A stretch of 64,000 bases of DNA from Brockia lithotrophica (GCA_003050565.1 PEBW01000003.1:151347-215346); one strand, 5' to 3'; counted from the first letter of the stretch, positions 9,304 to 18,571 are shown. The notes: generated from the sequence alone by a model not told the origin. Program-made: numbers and translations.

Positions 9304-9464
9304 AGAAAAGCGAATCTTCCGGCGCGGCAAAACCCGAGAACCCGATTCCCTCCTTCCGCGTACGTATGGGCAAAAGCCGGAAGCCCACGGGAAGACCCGC
9401 GGCGGTATTCGCCTCGTCTTCCCCTGTGCGTACGGGAACGTACGGGAAAAAGGAGGCGGGTGAA

Positions 9465-9641
9465 GTGCTCGAGTGGATGCGCAGCGTCCTCGGTCGGGCA
9501 AAGGAATTTTTCCGCGCCGTGCTCTTACCGGTGATCCTCGTGTACTTCCTCCGCACGCTCATCTCGCCGACGACCTTCGACGTCTTCGTGCTCCTCGTCC
9601 TCTTCCTCCTCTACGTCGGCGCTCTCCTCGACTGGTACTGA
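9465..9641 (+). CDS. Small membrane protein (58 residues), overlapping ysxE on the other strand
   Basis: Starts at a GTG preceded by AAAGGAGG at good spacing. After an amphipathic start (VLEWMRSVLGRAKEFF) there are two hydrophobic segments (AVLLPVILVYFLRTLI and FDVFVLLVLFLLYVGALL). The last 117 bp overlap the 3' end of the convergent ysxE gene. The excellent ribosome-binding site and membrane-protein composition favour this frame as real, and then the acidic tail predicted for YsxE would be its mirror image. No family recognised. Confidence 0.5.
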   Translation: MLEWMRSVLGRAKEFFRAVLLPVILVYFLRTLISPTTFDVFVLLVLFLLYVGALLDWY

Positions 9642-10709
9642 GGAAAACGGAACGGCGGCGGCGAGCACGCCCGCAAGGTAATCCTCGTCCAGGTAGCGTT
9701 CGAAACGGCGCACGAGGTCGAGCTCGTGACCGGTGGTGTCTGCGGGATAGCGGCAAAAAAAGGCGAGGGAACGACCGGGGGCCGCGAGGAGTGCCCGAAG
9801 CAGGGCGACCTCGCTTTCGGCGGGCGACCGTACCGCCGCGTACGCTTCCCACACTTCGCGTGACCGGGCGAGCCAGGTCTCGCTCCCCCGACGAAAGCGA
9901 AAGGCAGGACCTCCCGCAGCGACGGCCGCTTCGATCCCCCCGCGGTAGAAGGCCGCCAGGTCGACGGCGGCCGGCGCAAACGCCACGGCGCTCCAGGAAC
10001 CAAGAGCGCGCCCCGCGGAATCAAAAGCGCCGGGCCCGGGACGTCCGTGTACGAGGACAAGCGGGCACGTCCCGCCTATTTCGATGCCTTCCAGGAAGGA
10101 CCGTGCGGCCTCCACGGCGGCGCTCAAAAAGGAGAGGTTGGCGAAAAACAGCGCTTCGACGGGGGAAGGATAGGCCGTCGAGGCGATTTCCCGTTCCCGG
10201 CGGGCCAAACATTCCGCCCCTTCGGCAAGCGCCCGGCGCTCGCGTTCGAGGAACGCGGCGAAAGCGGATGGCGTACCGGCGAAAGCCGTAAGCCGGTGTA
10301 GACGCGCGAGGGTTTGCGCGGCGCGAAAGCGCCACTTCGAAGCTTCTTCCGAGTCGTCCCAACGGGAGAAATGCGGGGACGACCCTTGCGATAAGGGCTC
10401 GTAGACGCGGCATACGGCGTACGCCGTGCCGCGAACGTGCACCGTGTACGTGCCGAAAAGGTTGGGAAGCGGTTCCCACGACGAAAGCCCCCGACCGTGG
10501 ACGTACTTGAGCGCGCGAAAGGCAGCCTCCGCCTGCGTACCCGAGGACGCGGCGACCAGCGCGTACTTCCCCCCGCCCATGCGGAAGAGAAAAGCTCCCC
10601 GCTCGCAAAGATCGGCTTCGGGTACGACGCTGCGCATCCCCCAGTACGCCCCGAGGAGGGCCGAAGCGAACGCCGCGTCGTGCGCGATCTCTGCCTCTTT
10701 GGATCCCAT
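9525..10709 (-). CDS. ysxE: YsxE-like spore coat protein of the CotS kinase-like family
   Basis: A 394-residue protein with the layout of CotS/YsxE/YutH spore proteins, which have an aminoglycoside-phosphotransferase-like fold. Assignment rests mainly on position: it follows spoVID and the hem cluster, exactly as ysxE does in B. subtilis. The segment matching the kinase catalytic loop reads HGRPGPGAF near residue 221; the usual HGDxxxxN aspartate and asparagine are missing, so it is probably a pseudokinase. A second landmark, PAAVDLAAFYRG, resembles the DLA-FYR segment of the family. The last ~40 residues are very acidic (ADVEEEEDEEHEDVEG) and antisense to a small membrane-protein gene; the true end may be earlier. 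Confidence 0.7.
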   Translation of the reverse strand: MGSKEAEIAHDAAFASALLGAYWGMRSVVPEADLCERGAFLFRMGGGKYALVAASSGTQAEAAFRALKYVHGRGLSSWEPLPNLFGTYTVHVRGTAYAVCRVYEPLSQGSSPHFSRWDDSEEASKWRFRAAQTLARLHRLTAFAGTPSAFAAFLERERRALAEGAECLARREREIASTAYPSPVEALFFANLSFLSAAVEAARSFLEGIEIGGTCPLVLVHGRPGPGAFDSAGRALGSWSAVAFAPAAVDLAAFYRGGIEAAVAAGGPAFRFRRGSETWLARSREVWEAYAAVRSPAESEVALLRALLAAPGRSLAFFCRYPADTTGHELDLVRRFERYLDEDYLAGVLAAAVPFSSVPVEESADVEEEEDEEHEDVEGRRRDERAEEVHEDHR

Positions 10710-10734
10710 CGGCCTTCACCGCCGCTCCCTTGGA

Positions 10735-12156
10735 TCACCGGTCCTCGCCTTCGCGCCACGCGGAGTGGGTCTCTCCGAGCGAAGAAACCCACGGCCGTGG
10801 AATTTCGTCTTTCCCGCCTGCAGACGTTTCTCCTCCGAGGTAGACAAAGCGAAGGGCGGAATCCCCTTTCGCCCGCCCTCGCCCGCGCGAACGGGCGATC
10901 TGCGGGGGAAGGAAGTTTCCCTTGCCGGAGCGGGGAGCTCCCGAGAAGGGTGGCGGGTCAGCGGAGGAGACTCGTTCGCCCGCGCCCCCCGGTCTGCTCC
11001 CTTCTTTGTCCTTCGCGAAGCCTTCGGTCGCCCGAAGGTGCTCAGGGTGCTCCCGCCGTGCCTGCGGCGCGCCCCAGCCGGGGAGAACACCTCGGCCTTT
11101 CTTCGGGAGAACCCGTCCTTGCTCCTCTCTTCGGACGGCTTCTCCTCCCTCCTCGTCCTTCTGATCTCCTATTTTTCGCGGCGGCCGTTCCTGTCTCGGA
11201 TCTGCCGCCGCCGGCGTTTCGTCCGAAGCGCCGCCCGCGGCACCCGTTTCGAAACGCTTGTCTTTCCCTTCTTTCGCTACCTCGTCCCTGCTCTTCTCCC
11301 CCGCATTTCGCGCCTCTCCCGAAGGAAAGGCGGGGGGAGGGACTTCTTGCGGGGAAAGGGCGAGGAGGGGGTCCTCCTGCGGCGAAGGAGGAGACGGAGA
11401 CTCCAACGGGGCGTGGGACGCAGGGCCGAGTCTGGGAGAAGAAGCCGACGGCGAGGCCTCGTGCGTCTGTGCAAATGCCTCCGTTTCGGGAGGAAGGTCC
11501 GGACCGGACGAAGCGGCGTCCGAGGGAGAATACGCGAGGGCCGCCAGGGCCGGGTCGTCTCCGAGAGGGTCGGGTTCCCCCTCCTTCGTCTCCGACGGCT
11601 CATCCGCAAAAGGCCAAAAGCCCGTCGCTTCAAACGCGTACCCCGTATCGACGACGGGGATTACCTCCCCTTCGGGGGAGGTTGCGATGCCCCCCAACTC
11701 CAAAACCGTGCTCAAGAGGAGCTTCTCGCGGCCGAGAAGCTCCACCTCGAGCGAACGGATTTCGAGCAGGAGTCCTTCCCCGCTCACGCGTTCGCGAGGC
11801 ACGGAAATGTCGAGCGGGATGCGGTAGACGAGATGCCGCGTCGGCGAAGGTGCGCCTTCCTTAACGGCCTCTTCCGCAGAAAGTTCGCCCGCACCCTGGG
11901 GGGCACGGGGGGAAGTGCGGTACTCCGCGGTGAAGCGGAGCGAACCTACGATCCGTACGTGTCGCTCGTCCTCCTCGATGCGCACGTCCGGAACGAGCTC
12001 GGCTCCGAGGATCTGCGCCTCGTTTTCGAGCGGTTCGTCCAAGGCGATGCGCTCTACGAGTTCAAAGGAAAGCCGCTCTCGATCGGACATCCGCTCCCCG
12101 ATTTGCCGCCACCCGGATCCCCGGGCGGTCTCCCAAACCGGGCGCTCACCTCCCAC
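10735..12156 (-). CDS. spoVID: SpoVID-like spore coat assembly protein, long low-complexity C-terminus
   Basis: SpoVID organises the spore coat around the forespore in Bacillus. The N-terminal domain matches it: SFELVERIALDEPLENE, VRIVGSLRFTAEY, then RIPLDISVPRERVS and a final beta segment ending STVLELGG. Gene order (hemL, ispH, spoVID, ysxE) supports the call. After about residue 190 the protein becomes a Pro/Ser/Glu-rich low-complexity tail of about 280 residues, and I do not see the C-terminal LysM domain that SpoVID normally carries. Start: the GTG at 12156 has AGAGG 5 bases upstream, but the ATG at 12090 (MSDRERLSFELVE) fits the Bacillus N-terminus better, so either is possible. Confidence 0.75.
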   Translation of the reverse strand: MGGERPVWETARGSGWRQIGERMSDRERLSFELVERIALDEPLENEAQILGAELVPDVRIEEDERHVRIVGSLRFTAEYRTSPRAPQGAGELSAEEAVKEGAPSPTRHLVYRIPLDISVPRERVSGEGLLLEIRSLEVELLGREKLLLSTVLELGGIATSPEGEVIPVVDTGYAFEATGFWPFADEPSETKEGEPDPLGDDPALAALAYSPSDAASSGPDLPPETEAFAQTHEASPSASSPRLGPASHAPLESPSPPSPQEDPLLALSPQEVPPPAFPSGEARNAGEKSRDEVAKEGKDKRFETGAAGGASDETPAAADPRQERPPRKIGDQKDEEGGEAVRREEQGRVLPKKGRGVLPGWGAPQARREHPEHLRATEGFAKDKEGSRPGGAGERVSSADPPPFSGAPRSGKGNFLPPQIARSRGRGRAKGDSALRFVYLGGETSAGGKDEIPRPWVSSLGETHSAWREGEDR

Positions 12157-12166
12157 ACCAATACCT

Positions 12167-13144
12167 CTATGCAGGAGGACGACCGGTATGCGGGATTTCG
12201 GACTCGGGCGGGATCTTGGGGAGGATGTCCTCCAAGGTCACGCGGCGAACGGGTTGCCACGTCGCGGGATCCTCGGGGCGAAAGCGTTCGAGGTAGGCGA
12301 TCACCTCGTTCGTAATCGCCGTAGGTGTGGACGCACCGGACGTAACGGCGACGCGCCGGGCACCGAAGAGCCACCGCGGGTCGATCTCTTCCACGTCGGA
12401 GACGCGGTACGCCTTGACACCGGCAACCTGCTCGCTCACCTGGGCGAGACGGGCCGTGTTGTTGCTGCGGGGGTCGCCGACGACGATCGTGAGGTCGGCG
12501 CCGCGCGCCTGCTTCGCCACGGCCACCTGACGTACCTGCGTGGCGAGGCAGATCTCGTCGTGCACCTCGGCGTGGGGAAAGCGCTCGCGGGCGTATGCCA
12601 CGATGTCCGCCACGTCCCACTGGCTCATCGTCGTCTGGTTCGTGATCGCCACCGGCCGTCCGGTGAAATCAGGCAGGCGGTCGACGTCCTCCGCGGTCTC
12701 TACGAGGTAGACGTGTTCGGGGGCTACCCCCACGGCCCCTTCCGGCTCGGGGTGCCCCGCGCGCCCAATGTAGAGGATCGCGTACCCTTGCCGCGCTTTC
12801 TTCGCGATGAGCTCGTGGGTGCGGAGGACGTCCGGACAGGTCGCGTCGACCACCGTGAGCCCTTTTTCTGCGGCGCGCCGCCGCACGGCCGGAGACACAC
12901 CGTGGGCGGTAAAGATCACCGTACCCCTTTCGATCGTCTCCAAAAGCGACAGGCGGTCCGCACCGTCGAGGGTCTCTACGCCCAGGCGGGCAAAGGCCTC
13001 GACGACGTAGCGGTTGTGGACGAGCATCCCCAGGATGTACAGAGGTCGCGGAAAGGACGGATCGCGCGCGGCGCGGATCGCCTTGACCATCGCGGCGACG
13101 ACGCCGTGGCAGTACCCTCGGGGCGAAATGCGGACGACTTCCAC
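12167..13144 (-). CDS. ispH: 4-hydroxy-3-methylbut-2-enyl diphosphate reductase (IspH/LytB)
   Basis: Last enzyme of the MEP pathway; it reduces HMBPP to isopentenyl and dimethylallyl diphosphate with a [4Fe-4S] cluster. The 325 residues have the three cluster cysteines at C12 (GYCHGV), C103 (DATCPDV) and C199 (DEICLATQ), the TAHGVSP motif at about 79-85, and the substrate-binding SNNT at about 227-230. It lies between hemL and spoVID on the same strand, an insertion relative to B. subtilis order. The intergenic gaps are 49 bp upstream and 10 bp downstream. Confidence 0.95.
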   Translation of the reverse strand: MEVVRISPRGYCHGVVAAMVKAIRAARDPSFPRPLYILGMLVHNRYVVEAFARLGVETLDGADRLSLLETIERGTVIFTAHGVSPAVRRRAAEKGLTVVDATCPDVLRTHELIAKKARQGYAILYIGRAGHPEPEGAVGVAPEHVYLVETAEDVDRLPDFTGRPVAITNQTTMSQWDVADIVAYARERFPHAEVHDEICLATQVRQVAVAKQARGADLTIVVGDPRSNNTARLAQVSEQVAGVKAYRVSDVEEIDPRWLFGARRVAVTSGASTPTAITNEVIAYLERFRPEDPATWQPVRRVTLEDILPKIPPESEIPHTGRPPA

Positions 13145-13193
13145 CGATGCTCCCCTCCCGCCAAACTTCTGGCGCTTCCCCGAAGAATGCCGT

Positions 13194-14513
13194 TCATTCC
13201 CTTCCGGCTTCGCGTTTGCGCTCTGCGAGCGCGCGCGGCAGGGCCCGCTCCAGCGCTTCCCGCGTGCGTTCTACGTCCTCCTCCGTGTGGGCGAGGGAGA
13301 GGAAGTGCGCCTCGAACGCCGAAGCGGGGAGGTAGATCCCCTCGGCGAGCATTTCGCGAAAGAGGTGGCGGAAGAGCACGAGGTCCTGCCGCCGGGCGTC
13401 TTCGAAGTTGCGCACGGGGCATTCCGTGAGGAAGGGCGTGAGCATAGAGCCGACCCGCTGCACGCAGACGGGAACGCCGTGGCGGGCAAAGACTTCGCGG
13501 TAGGCATCGGCGAGGCGGGCGGCGAGGCGGTCGAGGTAGGCGTAGGCTTCTGCGTCGAGGAGCTCGAGCGTCGCCCATCCTGCGGCCATCGCCAAGGGAT
13601 TCCCCGAAAGCGTCCCCGCCTGGTAGACGGGTCCTGCCGGGGCGACGAGCTCGAGGAGTTCCCTCCGGCCTCCGTAAGCGCCCACGGGAAGGCCGCCGCC
13701 GATCACCTTGCCCATCGTGGTGAGGTCGGCGTCCACGCCGTAAAGCCCCTGCGCCGAGGCGGCGTGGACGCGAAAGCCCGTCATCACCTCGTCGAAGACG
13801 AGGAGCGCACCCGCCTCCCGCGTGAGCCGCCGGAGCCCCTCGAGGAAACCGGGCTCCGGCGGAACGACCCCCATGTTGCCGGCGACGGGCTCTACGATTA
13901 CCGCGGCGATTTCCTCCCCAAAGCGTCGGAAGAGCTCCTCAACCGCGGCGAGGTCGTTAAAGGGCGCCGTGAGGGTGAGGCCCGCCGTCTCCTCCGGTAC
14001 GCCCGGGCTGTCAGGTAGGGCGAGGGTTGCTACGCCCGAGCCGGCTTGCACGAGGAAAGGGTCGGCGTGCCCGTGGTAGCAGCCCTCGAACTTCACGATT
14101 CGCCGGCGCCCCGTCGCCGCCCGGGCCAAGCGCACGGCGCTCATCGTCGCCTCCGTTCCTGAGTTCACCATGCGGACCATCTCCACCGAGGGAACGCGAC
14201 GAACGACCTCTTCCGCGAGGAGGACTTCTTCTGCCGTGGGCGCACCGAAGCTCGTCCCCCGCTCGAGGACGTCGCGGATCGCCCGAACGACGTGCGGGTG
14301 TCCGTGGCCTGCGATGAGCGGGCCCCAGGAGAGGACGTAGTCGAGGTAGCGGTTCCCGTCCACGTCGTACAGGTACGCCCCCTCTCCCCGGGCGATGAAG
14401 CGTGGAGTAAGGCCCACCGCGCGAAAGGCCCGCACGGGGCTGTTTACGCCTCCCGGCATGAGCTCTACCGCGCGGCGAAAGAGTTCTTCCGAACGCGCGA
14501 CTTTCTCGGACAT
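13194..14513 (-). CDS. hemL: Glutamate-1-semialdehyde 2,1-aminomutase
   Basis: PLP enzyme that makes 5-aminolevulinate from glutamate-1-semialdehyde, the second step of the C5 haem pathway begun by HemA in this window. The ATG at 14513 follows AGAGGAGGG at a 5-base gap and gives 439 residues, the normal size. Motifs include [11 protein letters not shown] near residue 20, [15 protein letters not shown] at about 117-131, YHGHAD at about 146-151, FDEVMTGFR near 240 and the PLP lysine K269 in TMGKVIGGG. In B. subtilis hemL directly follows hemB; here an ABC importer and dcd separate them. Confidence 0.96.
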   Translation of the reverse strand: MSEKVARSEELFRRAVELMPGGVNSPVRAFRAVGLTPRFIARGEGAYLYDVDGNRYLDYVLSWGPLIAGHGHPHVVRAIRDVLERGTSFGAPTAEEVLLAEEVVRRVPSVEMVRMVNSGTEATMSAVRLARAATGRRRIVKFEGCYHGHADPFLVQAGSGVATLALPDSPGVPEETAGLTLTAPFNDLAAVEELFRRFGEEIAAVIVEPVAGNMGVVPPEPGFLEGLRRLTREAGALLVFDEVMTGFRVHAASAQGLYGVDADLTTMGKVIGGGLPVGAYGGRRELLELVAPAGPVYQAGTLSGNPLAMAAGWATLELLDAEAYAYLDRLAARLADAYREVFARHGVPVCVQRVGSMLTPFLTECPVRNFEDARRQDLVLFRHLFREMLAEGIYLPASAFEAHFLSLAHTEEDVERTREALERALPRALAERKREAGRE

Positions 14514-14726
14514 GGAATCCCTCCTCTGCCTTCTACTGTACCGCACCGCCCGCCTCCGTACCGCATGCAAAAAGCGGGGGCCCCCCCTCCGACGCACAAA
14601 CCGCGCCGCAACTGGGTTCTCCCCGCCCTTGCCCGACAAACCCGCACCGTGTGCGAACGGCGTTTTTGCACCGCTCGTTCTCCGTGCTATAGCGAGAAAT
14701 CGGAGCCCTCGCCCCGCAACCCCGCC

Positions 14727-15521
14727 TCACAGCAAGGCCCGGTCTTCGGCAAACTTCTCCCCGCGAACGCGCTCGAAGGCGGCGATGAGGTCGGGGACGG
14801 TGAGACCCCGCTTCTTTTCGCCGGAAATGTCGAGGACGATCTCCCCTTCGTGCATCATGAGCAGGCGGTCGCCCATGGCGATCGCCTGCTCCATGTTGTG
14901 GGTGACCATGAGGGTGGTGAGATGCCACTCCCGGACGAGCTTTTCCGTGAGCGCGGTGATGTCCCGCGCCCGTTTCGGGTCGAGGGCGGCGGTGTGTTCG
15001 TCGAGGAGGAGGAGTTTGGGGCGCGTAAAGGTGGCCATGAGGAGGGAAAGGGCCTGGCGCTCGCCGCCGGAAAGCGTACCCACGCGGGCGTCGAGGCGGT
15101 CTTCGAGGCCCATGCCAAGGATCCGAAGCGCCTCTCGAAAACGCTCGCGCTCCTTGGGTCCCGTGGAAACGCGCAAACCGCGACGCTCGCCGCGCCGCAG
15201 GGCGACGGCGAGGTTTTCGGCGATCGTGAGGCTCGGAGCCGTACCCTGCAGGGGATCTTGAAAGACGCGGGCGATCGCGCGGGCGCGCACGTGTTCCGGC
15301 GCGCGGGTGATTTCCTCCCCGTCGAGGAAGATCTTCCCGCGGTCGGGTCGGTGCGTGCCGGCGATCACGTTGAGGAGCGTGGATTTCCCGGCTCCGTTGG
15401 AACCGATCACGACGGCGAATTCCCCTTCCGCGAGGGTGAGGGAAATGTCGCGGAGGGCCGGCCGCTCCAAGGGAGTTCCGGGGTAAAACGTCTTCGCGAC
15501 TCCTTCCAGGACGAGCCACAT
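14727..15521 (-). CDS. ABC transporter ATP-binding protein of a TrpXYZ-type importer
   Basis: Cytoplasmic ATPase of 264 residues. The ATG at 15521 has GGAGGGGG about 10 bases upstream. Walker A GSNGAGKST lies at about 39-47, the signature is LSGGERQALSLLMA and Walker B is LLLLDEHTAALD. The ends match the putative ABC systems whose binding proteins belong to the ABC_sub_bind family. The membrane and binding subunits are the next two genes upstream. Some relatives are regulated by tryptophan in streptococci; nothing here fixes the substrate. Confidence 0.88.
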   Translation of the reverse strand: MWLVLEGVAKTFYPGTPLERPALRDISLTLAEGEFAVVIGSNGAGKSTLLNVIAGTHRPDRGKIFLDGEEITRAPEHVRARAIARVFQDPLQGTAPSLTIAENLAVALRRGERRGLRVSTGPKERERFREALRILGMGLEDRLDARVGTLSGGERQALSLLMATFTRPKLLLLDEHTAALDPKRARDITALTEKLVREWHLTTLMVTHNMEQAIAMGDRLLMMHEGEIVLDISGEKKRGLTVPDLIAAFERVRGEKFAEDRALL

Positions 15522-15622
15522 CGCGCGATCCGCCCCCTCCCACCGAAAAAGTACCAATCGCGATCCGCAAGGAAACGGCGCGCCGACGTGGAAGCGCCGC
15601 AGATTCCGCGGGAAGCTTCCTC

Positions 15623-16513
15623 CTACGAGCCCCCAAGAGGGGAGGTGAAGCGCCCGGGCCAAAAGCGAGGGCCGAGGAGCGTGACGAGGACGAGAAGGGC
15701 GGTGACGAGCTTCATGTCCGAGGTCTGCAGGTTGAGGGAGAGGGCGCCGGCAATCACGAGGCGGTACAGGACCGCCCCGACGACCGCGGCAAGGGTGGAG
15801 CGAAAAACGCCGTCGCCGCGTACGACCGCCTCGCCCAGGATCACGGAGGCGAGTCCCACGACGATCATGCCGATCCCCATCTGGATGTCGGCATAACCTT
15901 GAAACTGCGCCATGAGCGCTCCGCTGAGCGCGACGAGGCCGTTCGCCAGGGCGAGGCCGAGGAGGATGGACCCGTGAGGGTCGATCCCGAGGCTCGGAGC
16001 CATTCGCGGATTGTCCCCCGAGGCCCGAAGGGAGAGGCCGAGGTCCGTCCGGAGAAAGGCGTCGAGGAGGAACTTCACCACGAGAACGGCGAGGAGGAGA
16101 ACCCCAACGAGCGCCGCGTGCCGCATCCACCCGGAAAGTTCCTCTACGGGGGTGAAGAGGGTGTCCTTGCGGAGGAGGGACACGTTTGCCGTGCCCATGA
16201 TCCGCAGATTGATCGAGTAGAGGCCCGTCATCGTGAGAATCCCCGCGAGCAGGCCGTGAACTCCGCCCTTCGTGTTCATGAGCGCCGTCGCGAGTCCCGC
16301 CAACACTCCGGCAAAAAAAGCCGCGGCGGTCGCCCACGCGGGCGAAACCCCCGCGACGATGAGCGTCGCCGCCACGGCTCCCCCGAGGGGGAAGCTCCCG
16401 TCCACGGTGAGGTCTGGGAAATTGAGGACGCGGAAGGTGAGGTAGACCCCCAAGGCGAGGATCCCAAAGATAAGCCCTTGTTCGATTGAACCGAGGAGGA
16501 GTTCCATCGTCAT
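15623..16513 (-). CDS. ABC transporter permease of a TrpXYZ-type importer
   Basis: Membrane subunit of 296 residues with about eight hydrophobic segments, belonging to the branched-chain-amino-acid-type permease group (BPD_transp_2). Recognisable family stretches are FPDLTVDGSFPLGGAV near the N-terminus, LRASGDNPRMAPSLGID in the middle and MIVVGLASVILGEAVV towards the end. It sits 19 bp after the binding-protein gene and 101 bp before the ATPase gene. Confidence 0.88.
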   Translation of the reverse strand: MTMELLLGSIEQGLIFGILALGVYLTFRVLNFPDLTVDGSFPLGGAVAATLIVAGVSPAWATAAAFFAGVLAGLATALMNTKGGVHGLLAGILTMTGLYSINLRIMGTANVSLLRKDTLFTPVEELSGWMRHAALVGVLLLAVLVVKFLLDAFLRTDLGLSLRASGDNPRMAPSLGIDPHGSILLGLALANGLVALSGALMAQFQGYADIQMGIGMIVVGLASVILGEAVVRGDGVFRSTLAAVVGAVLYRLVIAGALSLNLQTSDMKLVTALLVLVTLLGPRFWPGRFTSPLGGS

Positions 16514-16532
16514 ACGCCTCGCGCCGAAGATT

Positions 16533-17558
16533 TTAGTAGGTCTCGTTCGCGCGCTTCTTCCACGCGTCGGGGACTTCCACGCCCATCCGCTCCGCCGCCT
16601 TGAGGTTGAGGAAGAACTTTAGGTCCTTTTGCCGTTCGACGGGCATGTCTTGGGGTTTCGCTTCGCCGCGGAGGATCTTGGCGGCCATCTTGGCCGTCTG
16701 CTTGCCCAAGGAATAGTAGTCGATTCCGTAGGTGGCGAGGGCTCCGTTTTTTACGGAATCCCCTTCCCCGGCGATCACGGGGATTTTGTGCCTTTCCGCC
16801 ACCTGCAGCACGTTCGGAAGACCCGCGACGACCGTGTTGTCCGTGGGGATGTAGAAGGCGTCGACACCTTGCGCAGCCAAGGCTTCTGCCGCCTGCTGCA
16901 CCTCGTTCGTATTCGTCACCGTGCGCTCGACGAGCTCGAGACCGAGCTTCTTCGCCGCTTCCTTGGCGATGTCCACCTGGACGCGCGAGTTTACCTCGCC
17001 GGAGTTGTAGAGGATGCCGACGCGCTTCCCCTTGGCGACGTCGAGGACGAGGGCGAGCTGCTCTTCCACGGGGTTCATGTCCGTCGTCCCCGTGACGTTC
17101 GTCCCCGGTTTCTCGAGGGAGTGCACGAGTCCCGCGGCCACGGGATCGGTTACGGCGGTGATCACCACGGGGATGGAGCTCGACTTCGTCGCCTGCGCCG
17201 CCGCCTGCGCCGCCGGGGTGGCGATGGCGAGGATGAGGTCGACGCGGTCGGAGACGAACTTGTCGGCGATCTGCCGCGCCGTATCCTGCGAACCCTCGGC
17301 GTTGCGCAGGATGAGATTGAGGTTCTTGCCCTCTTCGAAGCCCTCTTCCTTCAACCCGTCGACAAACCCTTGCCGCGCCGCGTCGAGGGCGACGTGAGAA
17401 ACGATCTGGACGACGCCTACGGTGTACGTCTTTCCCGACGAAGGATTCCCCGAACCGCACCCCCCAAGGGTCAGCACGGCAAGAAGGAGGGCGAGGGCGA
17501 ATGCCGCTCCCCGCCGCCACCGTACCCCCGACAGCCTGGACCAACTGCTCCTCCGCAC
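16533..17558 (-). CDS. ABC transporter substrate-binding lipoprotein (ABC_sub_bind family)
   Basis: Membrane-anchored binding protein of a TrpXYZ-type importer. After a basic N-terminal region (MRRSSWSRLSGVRWRRG) there is a hydrophobic core and lipobox TLGGC, then VGVVQIVSHVALDAARQGF, the start of the periplasmic-binding fold. The start is uncertain: GTG at 17558 gives 341 residues and a plausible signal peptide, but the frame is open to a GTG at 17693 and neither has a strong ribosome-binding site. Mature-domain landmarks are TDMNPVEEQL, VGILYNSGEVNS and DAFYIPTDNTV. First gene of a three-gene operon with its own promoter. Confidence 0.85.
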   Translation of the reverse strand: MRRSSWSRLSGVRWRRGAAFALALLLAVLTLGGCGSGNPSSGKTYTVGVVQIVSHVALDAARQGFVDGLKEEGFEEGKNLNLILRNAEGSQDTARQIADKFVSDRVDLILAIATPAAQAAAQATKSSSIPVVITAVTDPVAAGLVHSLEKPGTNVTGTTDMNPVEEQLALVLDVAKGKRVGILYNSGEVNSRVQVDIAKEAAKKLGLELVERTVTNTNEVQQAAEALAAQGVDAFYIPTDNTVVAGLPNVLQVAERHKIPVIAGEGDSVKNGALATYGIDYYSLGKQTAKMAAKILRGEAKPQDMPVERQKDLKFFLNLKAAERMGVEVPDAWKKRANETY

Positions 17559-17772
17559 GCGAATCCGAAGTCCGGATTCCCGCCTTTCCGCGCTCCACCT
17601 GCGCACACCACGCACCCCCCGAATGCTCTCGCGTCTTCGTCCCCAACTCCGCTCTCCTGCATCAAGGCGCCGCCGCGAACTTCGCCCCTTCACCTCTTTG
17701 TCCGTCCCGAAACCTGGAAACGCTTTACCGCCACAAAGCGACGGCGCGAAAAAGGGTGAGAAGTTAGGTTAT

Positions 17773-17801
17773 ACTATAGCAACGAGAGGCGAAAGACGCA
17801 A
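17773..17801 (-). promoter_or_regulatory. Promoter of the TrpXYZ-type importer operon
   Basis: On the minus strand TTGCGT, 17 bases, TATAGT. Transcription would begin near 17766, leaving a leader of about 200 bases before the predicted start codon. I looked for T-box landmarks in that leader and did not see them. Confidence 0.65.
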
Positions 17802-17836
17802 GAGAAGGGCCGAGGCCCGACGGGAGGACGAGGTCG

Positions 17837-18499
17837 TTGACAGACGCGGAAGAGTTCTTTTCCATCGAGCCCTATCCGAATCCCGGACGGAGTTCACCCG
17901 GAGAAAAAGAAAAAAAAGAAGAAGCGGCGACGGGGGTCCTCCACGACGCCGCGATCGCAGCGCTTGCGAGGCAGGGGATGATCGAGCCGTTTTCTCCAAC
18001 GCAGGTGCGCGAAGTGGACGGAAGGAAGATCATCTCCTACGGCCTTTCGAGCTTTGGTTACGACGTCCGCATCGCCGGCGAATTTTACATCTTCGCCTCC
18101 CTCGACGCGGCCGTCGTCGATCCGAAGGACTTCCCCGCACACGCCATGGTGCGGAAGGAGGTCGGGCCGCACGAGGCGGTGATCATCCCGCCGAACAGCT
18201 ACGCCCTCGGCCGCTCCCTCGAATACTTCCGCATGCCCGAAGACGTCGTTGGGATTTGCCTCGGGAAGTCCACGTACGCCCGGGCGGGGATCATCGTAAA
18301 CGTCACGCCGCTCGAACCGGGCTGGGAAGGACACGTGACGATCGAGATTTCCAACGCCACACCGCTCCCGGCGAAGGTGTACGCCCACGAAGGGATCATG
18401 CAGGTCGTGTTCCTGCGCGGCGCGCGTCCCGGCGTCACGTACCGAGACCGCGAGGGAAAGTACCAGATGCAGCGGGGCGTGACTTTCCCGCGCGTGTAG
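17837..18499 (+). CDS. dcd: dCTP deaminase
   Basis: Deaminates dCTP to dUTP (or, in the bifunctional branch, to dUMP) for thymidylate synthesis. Core motifs are [13 protein letters not shown] (about residues 68-80), [10 protein letters not shown] with the trimer-interface arginine, and [15 protein letters not shown], which contains the catalytic glutamate. The start is a TTG at 17837. The first ~35 residues form a charged, A-tract-encoded extension ([13 protein letters not shown]) before the usual beginning [18 protein letters not shown], so the protein is longer than usual at 220 residues. It is the only plus-strand gene inside the haem block. Confidence 0.92.
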   Translation: MTDAEEFFSIEPYPNPGRSSPGEKEKKEEAATGVLHDAAIAALARQGMIEPFSPTQVREVDGRKIISYGLSSFGYDVRIAGEFYIFASLDAAVVDPKDFPAHAMVRKEVGPHEAVIIPPNSYALGRSLEYFRMPEDVVGICLGKSTYARAGIIVNVTPLEPGWEGHVTIEISNATPLPAKVYAHEGIMQVVFLRGARPGVTYRDREGKYQMQRGVTFPRV

Positions 18500-18571
18500 A
18501 GCCGCCGGAGTGGCGGCAGATCCACCGCCAGTTGCAAAGGTGACCTTGCCGCGCGTAGAGAGCCGCCCGGT
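18479..18571. repeat. Imperfect direct repeat of the dcd 3' end
   Basis: The ~31-bp stretch covering the last dcd codons and stop (18479-18509) recurs with five or six differences at 18540-18571. Shared blocks include CCGCGCGT and AGAGCCGCC. A short stem GCCGCC/GGCGGC lies at 18501-18517, between the convergent dcd and hemB genes, without a T-run. Confidence 0.6.

Noticed and set aside
17714-17727. TGGAAACGCTTTAC as a further cre site near dcd
   Set aside because: It mismatches the cre consensus at three positions and is not placed at a start point.
17559-17766. T-box or other tryptophan riboswitch in the leader of the TrpXYZ-type importer
   Set aside because: I looked for the T-box AGGGTGGnACCGCG-type core and a following terminator and did not see them.
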